Shown in pieces: positions 22,703-31,046 of a stretch of 33,930 nt of DNA. This stretch comes from Paracoccaceae bacterium (GTDB lineage Bacteria; Pseudomonadota; Alphaproteobacteria; Rhodobacterales; Rhodobacteraceae). The translations under genes were made by a program, and so were the position numbers. The number at the start of each line of letters is the position of its first letter. The stretch's first letter is position 1. The notes below the pieces were generated by a model. It was given only the letters and a program-made list of their open reading frames with translations, ran no database searches and had not been told where the DNA came from. Location: positions 1 to 33,930 of the forward strand of contig JALSHL010000010.1 in assembly GCA_026982255.1 (NCBI GenBank), in the 5' to 3' direction.

Positions 22703-23830
22703 CTACCCGCGCGAAATGCTCTGCTGCACCGGATAGGCGGCACCGAAGCGTGCCCGCAGGATCATTACGAACACGCCCACCGCGCCGAGCTGATGTACAA
22801 TGGCAATGTTCACCGGCGCACCGTAAAGCACCGTGACGATCCCGAGCGTGACCTGCCCGAACAGCAGCACCAGCACCCAGTCGAAACGCCGGCGCAGATC
22901 GGCCAGCGGGCTTTTGCGGCTGCGCCACCAGGCGTAAATCCCGAGCGCAAAAACCAGATAGCCCGCCATACGGTGATTGAACTGCACCAGCGCCGGGTTT
23001 TCGAAGAAGTTGCTCCACATCGGGGTCTTGTCGAAACTCTCGGAGGGCAGGAACTCGCCCGCCATGTCCGGCCATGTCGGGAATGTGCGCCCGGCATCGA
23101 TCCCCGCCACCAGCGCGCCCAGCAATATCTGGAAAAACAGCAATGCAGCCAGAACAGCCGCCAGCCGCATCAGCCCTTGGTCACGCGAGCGGCGCGCCTG
23201 TAACAGATCCGCCGGTTCGCGCCGCAACTCGAACACAAACCACGCCATGATGCCGAGAATGGCGAACGCCAGCCCCAGATGGATCGCCAGACGATAGGAG
23301 GCCACATCGACCATTCGCCCGACCAGCCCCGAAGATACCATCCACCAGCCGACAGCCCCCTGCAAACCGCCGAGAACCCCGAGGCTGAACATCTTCCAGC
23401 CCCAGCCGGTCGGGATTTGCCTGCGCAACCCGAACCACAGCATTCCGAAAGCCCAGACCACCCCGACCATACGGCCCAGCAGGCGATGGCCCCATTCCCA
23501 CCAGAAGATGCCCTTGAATTCCTCGAGGCTCATACCCTTGTTCTGCAACCGGTATTCCGGCGAAGCCTGGTATTTCGAGAACTCCTCGGCCCAGGCATCG
23601 GCTCCGACCGGCGGAATGACTCCCGTTACGGGTTTCCATTCGGTGATCGACAGGCCGCTGTCGGTCAGCCTCGTCATGCCGCCGATAACAATCATGCCCA
23701 CGACCATGGCAAACAGGATCGCCACCCAGACCGAAATCGCCTTGCGCGCCGGTTTGCGCTTGCCCTTTTGCGGAGCGGGCGCGGCGTTCTTGCTGTCGAC
23801 TTCCTCGAAAATACTACGCGTATTGCTCAT
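22703..23830 (-). CDS. ctaA: Heme A synthase CtaA
   Basis: Oxidises heme O to heme A for aa3-type cytochrome oxidase. 375 aa with eight TM helices. The four conserved heme-ligand histidines are H115 (WEWGHRLLGR), H184 (LAIHLGLA), H286 (QFNHRMAGY) and H346 (IVHQLGA). MVIGGMTRLTDSGLSITEWKPVTG-like sequence near 46-70 is the alphaproteobacterial CtaA signature. A 30-residue basic N-terminal tail is cytoplasmic. The ATG at 23830 has AAGGGGAG upstream; an in-frame ATG 15 bases earlier has no such site. Confidence 0.96.
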   Translation of the reverse strand: MSNTRSIFEEVDSKNAAPAPQKGKRKPARKAISVWVAILFAMVVGMIVIGGMTRLTDSGLSITEWKPVTGVIPPVGADAWAEEFSKYQASPEYRLQNKGMSLEEFKGIFWWEWGHRLLGRMVGVVWAFGMLWFGLRRQIPTGWGWKMFSLGVLGGLQGAVGWWMVSSGLVGRMVDVASYRLAIHLGLAFAILGIMAWFVFELRREPADLLQARRSRDQGLMRLAAVLAALLFFQILLGALVAGIDAGRTFPTWPDMAGEFLPSESFDKTPMWSNFFENPALVQFNHRMAGYLVFALGIYAWWRSRKSPLADLRRRFDWVLVLLFGQVTLGIVTVLYGAPVNIAIVHQLGAVGVFVMILRARFGAAYPVQQSISRG

Positions 23831-23886
23831 GGAACTCCCCTTCATTTGTGCCGGAGATTACGGCGCGGCCCCTTGGCCCGCAAGCC

Positions 23887-24660
23887 TCAATCCTGCCCCC
23901 GCCGCTTTTCCGTGAGCGCCCGCAGCACCCCGTGCAACGTGCGCACATCCGCATCGGTCAGATCGAGACGCGAGAACATGTTGCGCAGGTTCTCGATCAT
24001 CGAGTCGCGTTTGTGTTCGGGCCAGAAAAACCCGACATCGTCCAGCTTGGCTTCCAGATGTTCGGTGAATTTTTCCACCTCGATATGGGTGGCAAAGCGG
24101 GTTTTTCCCATCTCGCGCACCTCGGGCACCACATCGTCGGCCTGCCGCCGCCATTCGTAGGCATTCAGCAACACCGATTGTGCCAGATTAAGCGAGGCAA
24201 AGGCCGGGTTGACCGGAATGGAGATCAGCGCATTGGCCCGCACGATATCGGCGTTTTCCAGCCCGGCCCGCTCCGGTCCGAACATTACGCCGACCTTCTG
24301 CCCTGCCGCAATCATCTCGCGCGCCTCGGCCATGGCCCGTTCCGGTGTCAGAACGGTTTTGGTCAGATCGCGCGAACGCGCCGTGGTGGCAAAGACATAG
24401 TTGAGGTCGGCCAGTGCCGCCTCGGTGCTGGCGACAACCTGCACCTGGTCCAGCACCCTGCCCGCGCCCGAGGCCATCGCCACCGCCTTCGGGTTCGGCC
24501 AGCCGTCGCGCGGGGCGACAAGGCGCATCCGGTCCAGACCGAAATTCCACATCGCCCGTGCCGCACCGCCGATATTCTCGCCCATCTGCGGGCGCACCAG
24601 AATAAAGGCCGGAGTCGGCCCCTGCCATCCTTCGTCTTTCGCGTGATCTGTGCCGGACAT
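23887..24660 (-). CDS. trmJ: tRNA 2'-O-methyltransferase TrmJ (SpoU family)
   Basis: 257 aa. Methylates the ribose at position 32 of tRNA with S-adenosylmethionine. The three SpoU motifs are clear: motif 1 ILVRPQMGENIGGAARAMWNFGL, motif 2 VMFGPERAGLENADI, motif 3 ASLNLAQSVLLNAYEW; together they build the trefoil-knot SAM site. A C-terminal helical extension (about 170-257) is as in TrmJ/LasT. The ATG at 24660 follows GGAGG; an open frame 60 bases further up is not used. The upstream promoter contains a 19-bp dyad. Confidence 0.9.
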   Translation of the reverse strand: MSGTDHAKDEGWQGPTPAFILVRPQMGENIGGAARAMWNFGLDRMRLVAPRDGWPNPKAVAMASGAGRVLDQVQVVASTEAALADLNYVFATTARSRDLTKTVLTPERAMAEAREMIAAGQKVGVMFGPERAGLENADIVRANALISIPVNPAFASLNLAQSVLLNAYEWRRQADDVVPEVREMGKTRFATHIEVEKFTEHLEAKLDDVGFFWPEHKRDSMIENLRNMFSRLDLTDADVRTLHGVLRALTEKRRGQD

Positions 24661-24685
24661 TTCCGCCTCCGTTCCGTTTGCGCGC

Positions 24686-24714
24686 CTGATACGCTGCATA
24701 TGTCGCATATGCAA
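24686..24714 (-). promoter_or_regulatory. trmJ promoter with 19-bp dyad between -35 and -10
   Basis: Minus strand TTGCAT (24709-24714), 17-base spacer, TATCAG (24686-24691). The perfect inverted repeat TGCATATG-TCG-CATATGCA occupies 24695-24713, filling most of the spacer and touching the -35. It is a good candidate operator. Confidence 0.5.
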
Positions 24715-24728
24715 CGGCAAGAAATTCA

Positions 24729-24768
24729 GTATACCGACGTATACAACCCTTTCCTTTTGCGATAATAT
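24729..24768 (+). promoter_or_regulatory. icd promoter region with paired GTATAC elements
   Basis: GTATAC at 24729-24734 and 24739-24744, separated by CGAC; each is itself palindromic. A -10-like GATAATAT lies at 24761-24768, which puts the second GTATAC where a -35 would be. No good -35 hexamer is visible, which fits an activator-dependent or repressed promoter. Confidence 0.4.
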
Positions 24769-24815
24769 CCCGTAAACAGCGCCAAATCATCGAATCCAAC
24801 ACCAAGGGGACCAGC

Positions 24816-26027
24816 ATGGCCAAGATCAAAGTAGACAATCCGGTCGTCGAGCTCGACGGCGACGAGATGACCCGCATCATCTGGCAGTTCATCAAGGACA
24901 AACTGATCCTGCCCTATCTCGATATCGACCTGAAATACTACGATCTGGGCATCGAGGAGCGCGACCGCACCAACGACCAGATCACCATCGACGCGGCCAA
25001 CGCGATCAAGAAATACGGTGTCGGCATCAAATGCGCCACCATCACGCCGGATGAAGCCCGGGTCGAGGAATTCGGCCTGAAGGAAATGTGGCGCTCGCCG
25101 AACGGCACCATCCGCAACATTCTTGGCGGTGTGGTGTTCCGCGCACCGATCATCTGCAAAAACGTGCCGCGCCTTGTCCCCGGCTGGACCGATCCGATCG
25201 TCATCGGGCGCCACGCCTTTGGCGACCAGTATAAAGCCACCGACTTCCTGATGCCCGGCCCCGGCCAGTTGACCATGAAATTCGTCGGCGAGGACGGTAC
25301 GGTGATCGAGAAGGTTGTCTATGACGCCCCCTCCGCCGGTGTCGCCATGGGCATGTACAACCTTGACGACTCCATCCGCGATTTCGCCCGCGCCTCGTTC
25401 AACTACGGTCTGGACAAGGGCTGGCCGGTGTATCTGTCGACCAAGAACACCATCCTGAAAGCCTATGACGGCCGTTTCAAGGATCTGTTCCAGGAGGTAT
25501 TCGACGCCGAATTCGCCGACAAGTTCGCGGAAAAAGGCATCACCTACGAACATCGCCTGATCGACGATATGGTCGCTTCGGCCATGAAATGGTCGGGCAA
25601 ATTCGTCTGGGCCTGTAAAAACTACGACGGCGACGTGCAGTCGGATACGGTGGCACAGGGTTTCGGCTCGCTTGGCCTGATGACCTCCATCCTGATGACA
25701 CCGGACGGGAAAACCGTCGAGGCCGAGGCCGCCCACGGCACGGTTACCCGCCACTATCGCCAGCACCAGAAGGGCGAGGCGACCTCGACCAACTCCATCG
25801 CCTCGATCTTTGCATGGACCGGCGGCCTGAAGCACCGTGCCAAGCTGGACGGCAACGAAGCCCTGAAAAACTTCGCCGAGACGCTGGAACGTGTGGTTGT
25901 CGATACCGTGGAAAGCGGGTTTATGACCAAGGATCTGGCGCTGCTCGTCGGACCGGACCAAAAATGGCTGACCACCGAAGGGTTCCTCGAAAAAGTCGAC
26001 GAGAACCTGAAAAAAGAATTGGCCTGA
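24816..26027 (+). CDS. icd: NADP-dependent isocitrate dehydrogenase (type II)
   Basis: TCA-cycle enzyme converting isocitrate to 2-oxoglutarate with NADPH formation. 403 aa, of the homodimeric eukaryote-like class found in alphaproteobacteria, not the E. coli class. Visible landmarks: VELDGDEMTRIIW at the start, TITPDEARVEEF, isocitrate-binding SPNGTIRNILGG (about 94-105), IDDMVASAMKWSG, and EAAHGTVTRHYRQHQKGEATSTNSIASIFAW near the NADP site. AAGGGGA precedes the ATG. It is followed by a strong terminator. Confidence 0.97.
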   Translation: MAKIKVDNPVVELDGDEMTRIIWQFIKDKLILPYLDIDLKYYDLGIEERDRTNDQITIDAANAIKKYGVGIKCATITPDEARVEEFGLKEMWRSPNGTIRNILGGVVFRAPIICKNVPRLVPGWTDPIVIGRHAFGDQYKATDFLMPGPGQLTMKFVGEDGTVIEKVVYDAPSAGVAMGMYNLDDSIRDFARASFNYGLDKGWPVYLSTKNTILKAYDGRFKDLFQEVFDAEFADKFAEKGITYEHRLIDDMVASAMKWSGKFVWACKNYDGDVQSDTVAQGFGSLGLMTSILMTPDGKTVEAEAAHGTVTRHYRQHQKGEATSTNSIASIFAWTGGLKHRAKLDGNEALKNFAETLERVVVDTVESGFMTKDLALLVGPDQKWLTTEGFLEKVDENLKKELA

Positions 26028-26050
26028 TCCTCCTCCCTGGACTACGGTCG

Positions 26051-26081
26051 AAGGGCGTCCCGCACGGGGCGCCCTTTTTTT
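26051..26081 (+). terminator. Rho-independent terminator after icd
   Basis: AAGGGCGTCCC pairs with GGGGCGCCCTT (11 pairs including one G-U) around a GCAC loop, followed by a T-run to 26081. It ends only 16 bases before the ATG of the SMR transporter. Confidence 0.92.
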
Positions 26082-26097
26082 CTGTCGGAGGCACCCC

Positions 26098-26433
26098 ATG
26101 CCCGTGCAATATATCTATCTGCTGGTCGCTATCGTAGCCGAGGTTATCGGCACTTCCGCCATGCAGGCCTCGGCGCAGTTCACCCGCCTTTGGCCCTCGG
26201 TGCTGATGGTGCTGGCCTATGGCGGGTCGTTCTATTTCATGGCGCTGGCCCTGAAATACATGCCCGTCGCCATCGTCTATGCGATCTGGTCCGGTCTCGG
26301 CATCGTCTTTATCGGAGTTGTCGGCTGGATCTGGTTCAAACAGTCGATCGACCTTGCGGGAATCATCGGCATTTCGCTGATTGTCGCCGGCGTCGTGGTC
26401 ATCCAGCTATTTTCGAACTCGGCCTCGCATTAG
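26098..26433 (+). CDS. Small multidrug resistance (SMR) transporter
   Basis: 111 aa with four TM helices, proton-coupled exporter of cationic compounds in the EmrE/QacE group. Essential membrane glutamate E15 lies in VAEVIGTSAM; Y61 and W64 (YAIWSGLG) match the EmrE substrate-gating residues. The position of EmrE K22 is not basic here. GGAGG lies upstream of the ATG. There is no room for a promoter between the icd terminator and the start, so expression probably depends on read-through. The stop overlaps the opposite DUF1330 stop by four bases. Confidence 0.9.
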   Translation: MPVQYIYLLVAIVAEVIGTSAMQASAQFTRLWPSVLMVLAYGGSFYFMALALKYMPVAIVYAIWSGLGIVFIGVVGWIWFKQSIDLAGIIGISLIVAGVVVIQLFSNSASH

Positions 26434-26714
26434 GCCCCTTCGACAATCACCAGATCCCGCTCGGAATTTTCCAGCGCAATTGGCAGGATCTCCCGATATT
26501 CCGGCGAGTCATAAAACCGTCGCGCGGTATCGCGGTCCGGAAACTCGATCACCACATGGCGATCCGGTCCGCTACCCTCGACCTGTTCAAAGGCCCCTGC
26601 CTTGACAAGAAACCGCCCGCCGAAAGCCTCGGCCAGTGCCGGCGTGCGCGCGGCATATTCCTTGTAAGCATCAAGGTTCGTCACCCTGATCCGCGCAATG
26701 ATATAGGCGGCCAT
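26430..26714 (-). CDS. DUF1330 family protein, second of a tandem pair
   Basis: 94-aa single-domain protein with the ferredoxin-like fold (dimeric alpha/beta barrel) expected of DUF1330. Family blocks: MAAYIIARIRVTNLDAYKEYA at the start, FGGRFLVKAG, VVIEFPDRDTARRFYDSPEYREI. The function of the family is not known. The start overlaps the stop of the upstream paralogue by one base (TGATG). It shares exact length and block order with that gene, so this looks like a tandem duplication. Its stop overlaps the SMR stop on the other strand. Confidence 0.85.
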   Translation of the reverse strand: MAAYIIARIRVTNLDAYKEYAARTPALAEAFGGRFLVKAGAFEQVEGSGPDRHVVIEFPDRDTARRFYDSPEYREILPIALENSERDLVIVEGA

Positions 26715-26998
26715 CAGACCCCCTCGACGAAGGTATACTCGCGTTCCGCTGCCGGCAGCCCGTAGGAGAGCGCCTCCTGATACTCCGGCGAATGATAAAA
26801 CGCCTTGGCAGTATCCATATCCTTGAAGCGGATAATCACGTTGCGCGCGCGGCCCTTGCCCTCCATGTGGACACATTCGCCGCCACGGGCCAGAAACTCG
26901 CCGCCGTATTTCAGCACCGCTGGTCCGGCGAGTTCCGCGTATTTCGCGTATTCGTCCGGATCTGTCACATCGATATGGACCATCGCATAAACAGCCAT
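26714..26998 (-). CDS. DUF1330 family protein, first of a tandem pair
   Basis: 94 aa with the same block order as its downstream neighbour: MVHIDVTDPDEYAKYAE, YGGEFLARGG, VIIRFKDMDTAKAFYHSPEYQEAL, ending FVEGV where the paralogue ends IVEGA. The two differ at roughly half of positions by eye, so the duplication is old or they were acquired as diverged copies. The start is the base next to the alaS stop, so translation is likely coupled to alaS. No catalytic residue can be named. Confidence 0.85.
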   Translation of the reverse strand: MAVYAMVHIDVTDPDEYAKYAELAGPAVLKYGGEFLARGGECVHMEGKGRARNVIIRFKDMDTAKAFYHSPEYQEALSYGLPAAEREYTFVEGV

Positions 26999-29656
26999 CT
27001 AATCCTCCAACAGTTTTTCTACCGCAGCAATCGCCGCATCCGCATTTTCCGCGCTGGCCCCGCCGCCCTGCGCCATGTCGGGGCGACCACCGCCCCCCTT
27101 GCCGCCGAGGGCCTCTGCTGCCGTGCGCACGATGTCCACGGCCGAAACCTTGTCTGTCAGGTCGTCGGTCACGCCGGCAGCAATCGCCGCGCGGCCTCCG
27201 GTGTCGGCGATCAGCAGAATCACGCCCGAACCGATACGGCTTTTGTGTTCGTCGATGAAACCGCGCAAATCCTTGCCGGAAACACCCGTGAGGATCTGGG
27301 CCAGAAACGGCTTCCCACCCACCTCCTTGACCGCAACCTGCGCCTGACCGCTACCGGCCATGGCCAGCTGTTTGCGGAAGTTCGCCAGTTCGTTCTGCAA
27401 CTGCTTGCGTTCGTCCATCAGCGCCCTGATGCGCTCCGGCAACTGCTCCGGCGTGGTTTTCATCACGGCTGCCGCCGCGTTCAGCGCCGCTTCCTCGGCC
27501 GCTATATGGTCGAGCGCGCCCTTGCCGGTCAGCGCCTCGATCCGGCGCACACCGCTGGCCGATGCCCCTTCGGACACCAGTTTGAACAGGCCGATCTCGC
27601 CCAGACGTGAAACATGCGTGCCGCCGCAAAGTTCCAGCGAATAGGTGTTCTTGTCGATCCCCTTGCCGCTGCCGGGCTGCTCGCCCATGGAAACCACCCG
27701 CACCTCGTCGCCGTATTTCTCGCCGAACAGCGCCTGCGCGCCCAGTTCGCGCGCCTCGTCCGGCGTCATGATCCGCGTCTCCACAGGGCCGTTCTGGCGG
27801 ATATAGGTGTTTACCTCAGCCTCGACCGCCGCCAGTTCCGCATCGCTCATCGCCTTCTGGTGGCTGAAATCGAAGCGCAGGCGGTTCTCGGCATTGAGCG
27901 AGCCGCGCTGCGCCACATGGTCCCCGAGCACATTGCGCAAGGCCTCGTTCAGCAGATGTGTGGCCGAGTGGTTGGCCCGAATGGCGGTGCGCCGGTCATG
28001 GTCGACCTTGAGTTCCGCCGCCTCGCCAACCGAGACTTCGCCTTCCAGCACCTCCGCCACATGCACGAACACACCGGCCTTTTTCTTGACGTCCAGCACC
28101 TTCACCTTGGCCGTATCGGTCAGCAACAGGCCGGAATCCCCGACCTGCCCGCCGGATTCCGCGTAAAACGGCGTCTGGTTCAGCGCGATCTGCACTGTCT
28201 CCCCCGCCTTGGCGCTTTCGACCTGTTTGCCATCCCGCACCAGCGCCAGAATCTGCCCTTCGGCCTCCTCGTCGTCATAGCCGATAAATTCGGTCACCCC
28301 GTGCTTGTCGGCCACGTCGAACCAGACGGTTTCATCCGCCGCCTCGCCCGAGCCGGCCCATGCTGCGCGTGCCTTGGCCTTCTGCTCGGCCATTGCCGCA
28401 TCGAAGCCCTCGGTGTCCACCGTGCGGCCCTTTTCGCGCAAGGCATCCTGCGTCAGATCGAGCGGAAACCCGTAGGTGTCATACAGTTTGAACGCAGTCG
28501 TGCCCGGCAGTTCCGCGTCCTCCGGCAGGCCCGAAAGCTCATCCTCCAGCAGCTTCAGCCCGCGATCAAGCGTCGTCTGGAAACGGGTTTCCTCCAGTTC
28601 CAACGTCTCTTCGATCATGCTCTGGGCCTGTCCCAGTTCGGGAAATGCCTGCCCCATCTGCGCCACCAGCGCCGGCACCAGCTTGTGCATCACCGGATCC
28701 TGCGCACCCAGCAAATGCGCATGACGCATGGCGCGGCGCATGATGCGGCGCAGAACATAGCCGCGCCCCTCGTTGCTCGGCAGCACGCCGTCGGCAATCA
28801 GGAAAGAGGTCGAACGCAAATGGTCCGCGATCACCCGCAGATGCACATTGCCCTCGCCGTCCGGGTCCGAGTTGGTCACATGTGCCGCCGCCTCGATCAG
28901 GTCGCGCATCAGGTCGGTGTCGTAATTGTCATGTTTGCCCTGCAACACCGCGCCGAGCCGTTCCAGCCCCATGCCCGTGTCGATCGAGGGTTTCGGCAGT
29001 TCCAGCCGCTCGCCGTTTTCCTGCTGGTCATACTGCATGAAAACGAGGTTCCAGATTTCGATGAACCGGTCGCCGTCCTCGTCCTTCGATCCCGGAGGGC
29101 CGCCCCAGACGTCCTCTCCGTGGTCATAGAAAATCTCGGAACAGGGGCCGCAGGGGCCGGTCGCGCCCATGGACCAGAAATTGTCGTCCGTGGCGATGCG
29201 GATAATCCGGTCATCCGGCAAGCCGGCGTATTTCTTCCAGATGTCCGCAGCCTCGTCATCGGTATGGTAAACCGTAACCAGCAACTTGTCCTCGGGCAGG
29301 CCATACACCTTGGTCAACAGGTCCCAGGCATAGGGGATGGCCTGCTCCTTGAAATAGTCGCCAAAGGAAAAATTGCCCATCATCTCGAAGAAGGTATGAT
29401 GGCGCGCGGTATAGCCCACGTTGTCCAGATCGTTGTGCTTGCCACCGGCGCGCACGCATTTCTGGCTGGTCACGGCGCGGGAATAATCCCGTTGTTCCAG
29501 GCCTGTAAAGACGTTCTTGAACTGCACCATGCCCGCATTGGTGAACATCAGCGTCGGATCGTTGCGCGGCACCAGCGAAGAGCTTTCGACAACCTCGTGA
29601 TCGTTGTTTTCGAAATACTCCAGAAAAGTAGAGCGGATTTCGTTCAAACTGGCCAT
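26999..29656 (-). CDS. alaS: Alanyl-tRNA synthetase
   Basis: Class II synthetase of 885 aa charging tRNA-Ala. N-terminal aminoacylation domain (opening STFLEYFENNDHEVVESSSLVPRND-type sequence, motif 2 near RAVTSQKCVRAGGKHNDLDNVG), tRNA-recognition domain, editing domain with zinc ligands H-x3-H in NHSATHLL (about residue 560) and C-x3-H in LCGGTHV (about 678), and C-terminal C-Ala domain with the glycine-rich GKGGGGRPDMAQGGG. The ATG at 29656 (MASLNEIR) is the family start; an upstream open segment lacks a site. Followed directly by the DUF1330 pair and preceded by recA with its own terminator. Confidence 0.97.
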   Translation of the reverse strand: MASLNEIRSTFLEYFENNDHEVVESSSLVPRNDPTLMFTNAGMVQFKNVFTGLEQRDYSRAVTSQKCVRAGGKHNDLDNVGYTARHHTFFEMMGNFSFGDYFKEQAIPYAWDLLTKVYGLPEDKLLVTVYHTDDEAADIWKKYAGLPDDRIIRIATDDNFWSMGATGPCGPCSEIFYDHGEDVWGGPPGSKDEDGDRFIEIWNLVFMQYDQQENGERLELPKPSIDTGMGLERLGAVLQGKHDNYDTDLMRDLIEAAAHVTNSDPDGEGNVHLRVIADHLRSTSFLIADGVLPSNEGRGYVLRRIMRRAMRHAHLLGAQDPVMHKLVPALVAQMGQAFPELGQAQSMIEETLELEETRFQTTLDRGLKLLEDELSGLPEDAELPGTTAFKLYDTYGFPLDLTQDALREKGRTVDTEGFDAAMAEQKAKARAAWAGSGEAADETVWFDVADKHGVTEFIGYDDEEAEGQILALVRDGKQVESAKAGETVQIALNQTPFYAESGGQVGDSGLLLTDTAKVKVLDVKKKAGVFVHVAEVLEGEVSVGEAAELKVDHDRRTAIRANHSATHLLNEALRNVLGDHVAQRGSLNAENRLRFDFSHQKAMSDAELAAVEAEVNTYIRQNGPVETRIMTPDEARELGAQALFGEKYGDEVRVVSMGEQPGSGKGIDKNTYSLELCGGTHVSRLGEIGLFKLVSEGASASGVRRIEALTGKGALDHIAAEEAALNAAAAVMKTTPEQLPERIRALMDERKQLQNELANFRKQLAMAGSGQAQVAVKEVGGKPFLAQILTGVSGKDLRGFIDEHKSRIGSGVILLIADTGGRAAIAAGVTDDLTDKVSAVDIVRTAAEALGGKGGGGRPDMAQGGGASAENADAAIAAVEKLLED

Positions 29657-29747
29657 ATCGTCATTCCCGTTCCTGCGCGCGGTGCGCATCGTTCAAAGTC
29701 CGAAACGGTGTATCGCGCCCTTGCCGGACTGTCCACAGGGCAGGCAC

Positions 29748-29781
29748 AAAAACGGGCCGCCTGCGCAAACAGACGGCCCGT
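29748..29781 (-). terminator. Rho-independent terminator after recA
   Basis: On the minus strand a 12-pair stem (arms 29781-29770 and 29763-29752, outer part ACGGGCC/GGCCCGT) with a six-base loop, followed by five T. It starts 20 bases after the recA stop. Confidence 0.92.
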
Positions 29782-29801
29782 GAAAATGCGTGGCGGCTTG
29801 A

Positions 29802-30866
29802 TCAGTCCTCGACCACATCGTCTGTGATCGGCGCCCCGTCGAAATCCAGCCCGTGCGCGGCGCGGATTTTATCCTCGATCTCCAGTGCCATATCGGGATG
29901 GTCCTTCAGATAGGTCTTGGCGTTCTCGCGGCCCTGCCCGATCCGCTCGTCGCCATAGGAAAACCACGAACCGGCCTTGTCGACGATCCCTGCCTTGACG
30001 CCGAGGTCCAGCAACTCGCCAACCTTGGAAATCCCCTCGCCATACATGATGTCGAATTCCACCTGCTTGAACGGCGGCGAGACCTTGTTCTTCACCACTT
30101 TCACGCGGGTTGCATTGCCCACCACCTCGTCGCGATCCTTCAGCGCGCCAATGCGGCGGATATCCAGACGCACGGAAGCATAGAATTTCAGCGCGTTGCC
30201 GCCCGAGGTCGTCTCCGGCGAACCGAACATCACCCCGATTTTCATGCGGATCTGGTTGATGAAGATCACCATGCAATTGGAGCGGCTGATCGCGCCGGTC
30301 AGCTTGCGCATCGCCTGGCTCATCAAGCGCGCCTGTGCGCCGACCTGATGGTCGCCCATATCGCCTTCCAGTTCCGATTTCGGCGTCAGTGCCGCCACCG
30401 AATCCACCACGACGACCGAAACCGCGCCGGACCGCACCAGCGTCTCGGTAATCTCCAGCGCCTGCTCGCCCGCATCGGGCTGCGAGATCAGCAACTCGTC
30501 CAGATCCACGCCCAGTTTCTTGGCATACTGCGGGTCGAGCGCATGTTCCGCATCGACAAAGGCGCAAATCCCGCCCTTTTTCTGCGCTTCGGCAATCACA
30601 TGCAGCGCCAGCGTCGTCTTGCCCGAGCTTTCCGGCCCGTAAACCTCGATAATCCGGCCCTGCGGCAGGCCGCCGATGCCCAGCGCAATGTCCAGCCCGA
30701 TAGAGCCGGTCGAGGTCGCCTCGATATCCATCGCCGGATTATCCTGCCCCATCCGCATGACCGAGCCTTTACCGAAGCTCCGCTCGATCTGGCTCAGGGC
30801 CGATTCCAGCGCTTTTTCCTTGTCCATATTCCGTCTTTCGCTCAGATCCAGAAGGGTGCTAGCCAT
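29802..30866 (-). CDS. recA: Recombinase RecA
   Basis: 354 aa. Forms ATP-dependent filaments on single-stranded DNA for recombination and triggers LexA self-cleavage. Walker A GPESSGKT at 77-84; VVDSVAALTPKSELEGDMGD covers Walker B and loop L1; L2 region IRMKIGVMFGSPETTSGGNALKFYAS. An acidic C-terminal tail ends DDVVED. The ATG at 30866 has AAGGAA eight bases upstream; M14 is an internal alternative and an upstream open stretch lacks a site. A LexA box lies 51-65 bases before the start. Confidence 0.98.
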   Translation of the reverse strand: MASTLLDLSERRNMDKEKALESALSQIERSFGKGSVMRMGQDNPAMDIEATSTGSIGLDIALGIGGLPQGRIIEVYGPESSGKTTLALHVIAEAQKKGGICAFVDAEHALDPQYAKKLGVDLDELLISQPDAGEQALEITETLVRSGAVSVVVVDSVAALTPKSELEGDMGDHQVGAQARLMSQAMRKLTGAISRSNCMVIFINQIRMKIGVMFGSPETTSGGNALKFYASVRLDIRRIGALKDRDEVVGNATRVKVVKNKVSPPFKQVEFDIMYGEGISKVGELLDLGVKAGIVDKAGSWFSYGDERIGQGRENAKTYLKDHPDMALEIEDKIRAAHGLDFDGAPITDDVVED

Positions 30867-30916
30867 TTTCGCTTTCCTTATTTCATATCCTGTTATGTTC
30901 GGCAATCGCTGCTGAT

Positions 30917-30931
30917 GTTCGCATCTTGTTC
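30917..30931 (-). promoter_or_regulatory. LexA (SOS) box of recA
   Basis: GTTC-GCATCTT-GTTC on the plus strand (GAAC-N7-GAAC toward recA), an exact match to the direct-repeat SOS box of alphaproteobacteria. An additional GTTC lies at 30897-30900. Damage-inducible control of recA follows from this by established knowledge. Confidence 0.85.
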
Positions 30932-31046
30932 TTCTTGCACCATGCGATCAAAACGAGAACATTGCAACTAAAATTTTCGACTTTTCCATCTTTCCCCGCA
31001 TTTGGTTAGCATTTAGTAAAGAAACAGAAACAATACGGCGAACCCC

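Noticed and set aside
31006..31020. A CtrA site (TTAG-N7-TAAA) upstream of the sulfotransferase-like gene
   Set aside because: Only 6 of 8 consensus positions match, in a locally AT-rich gap; too weak to call.
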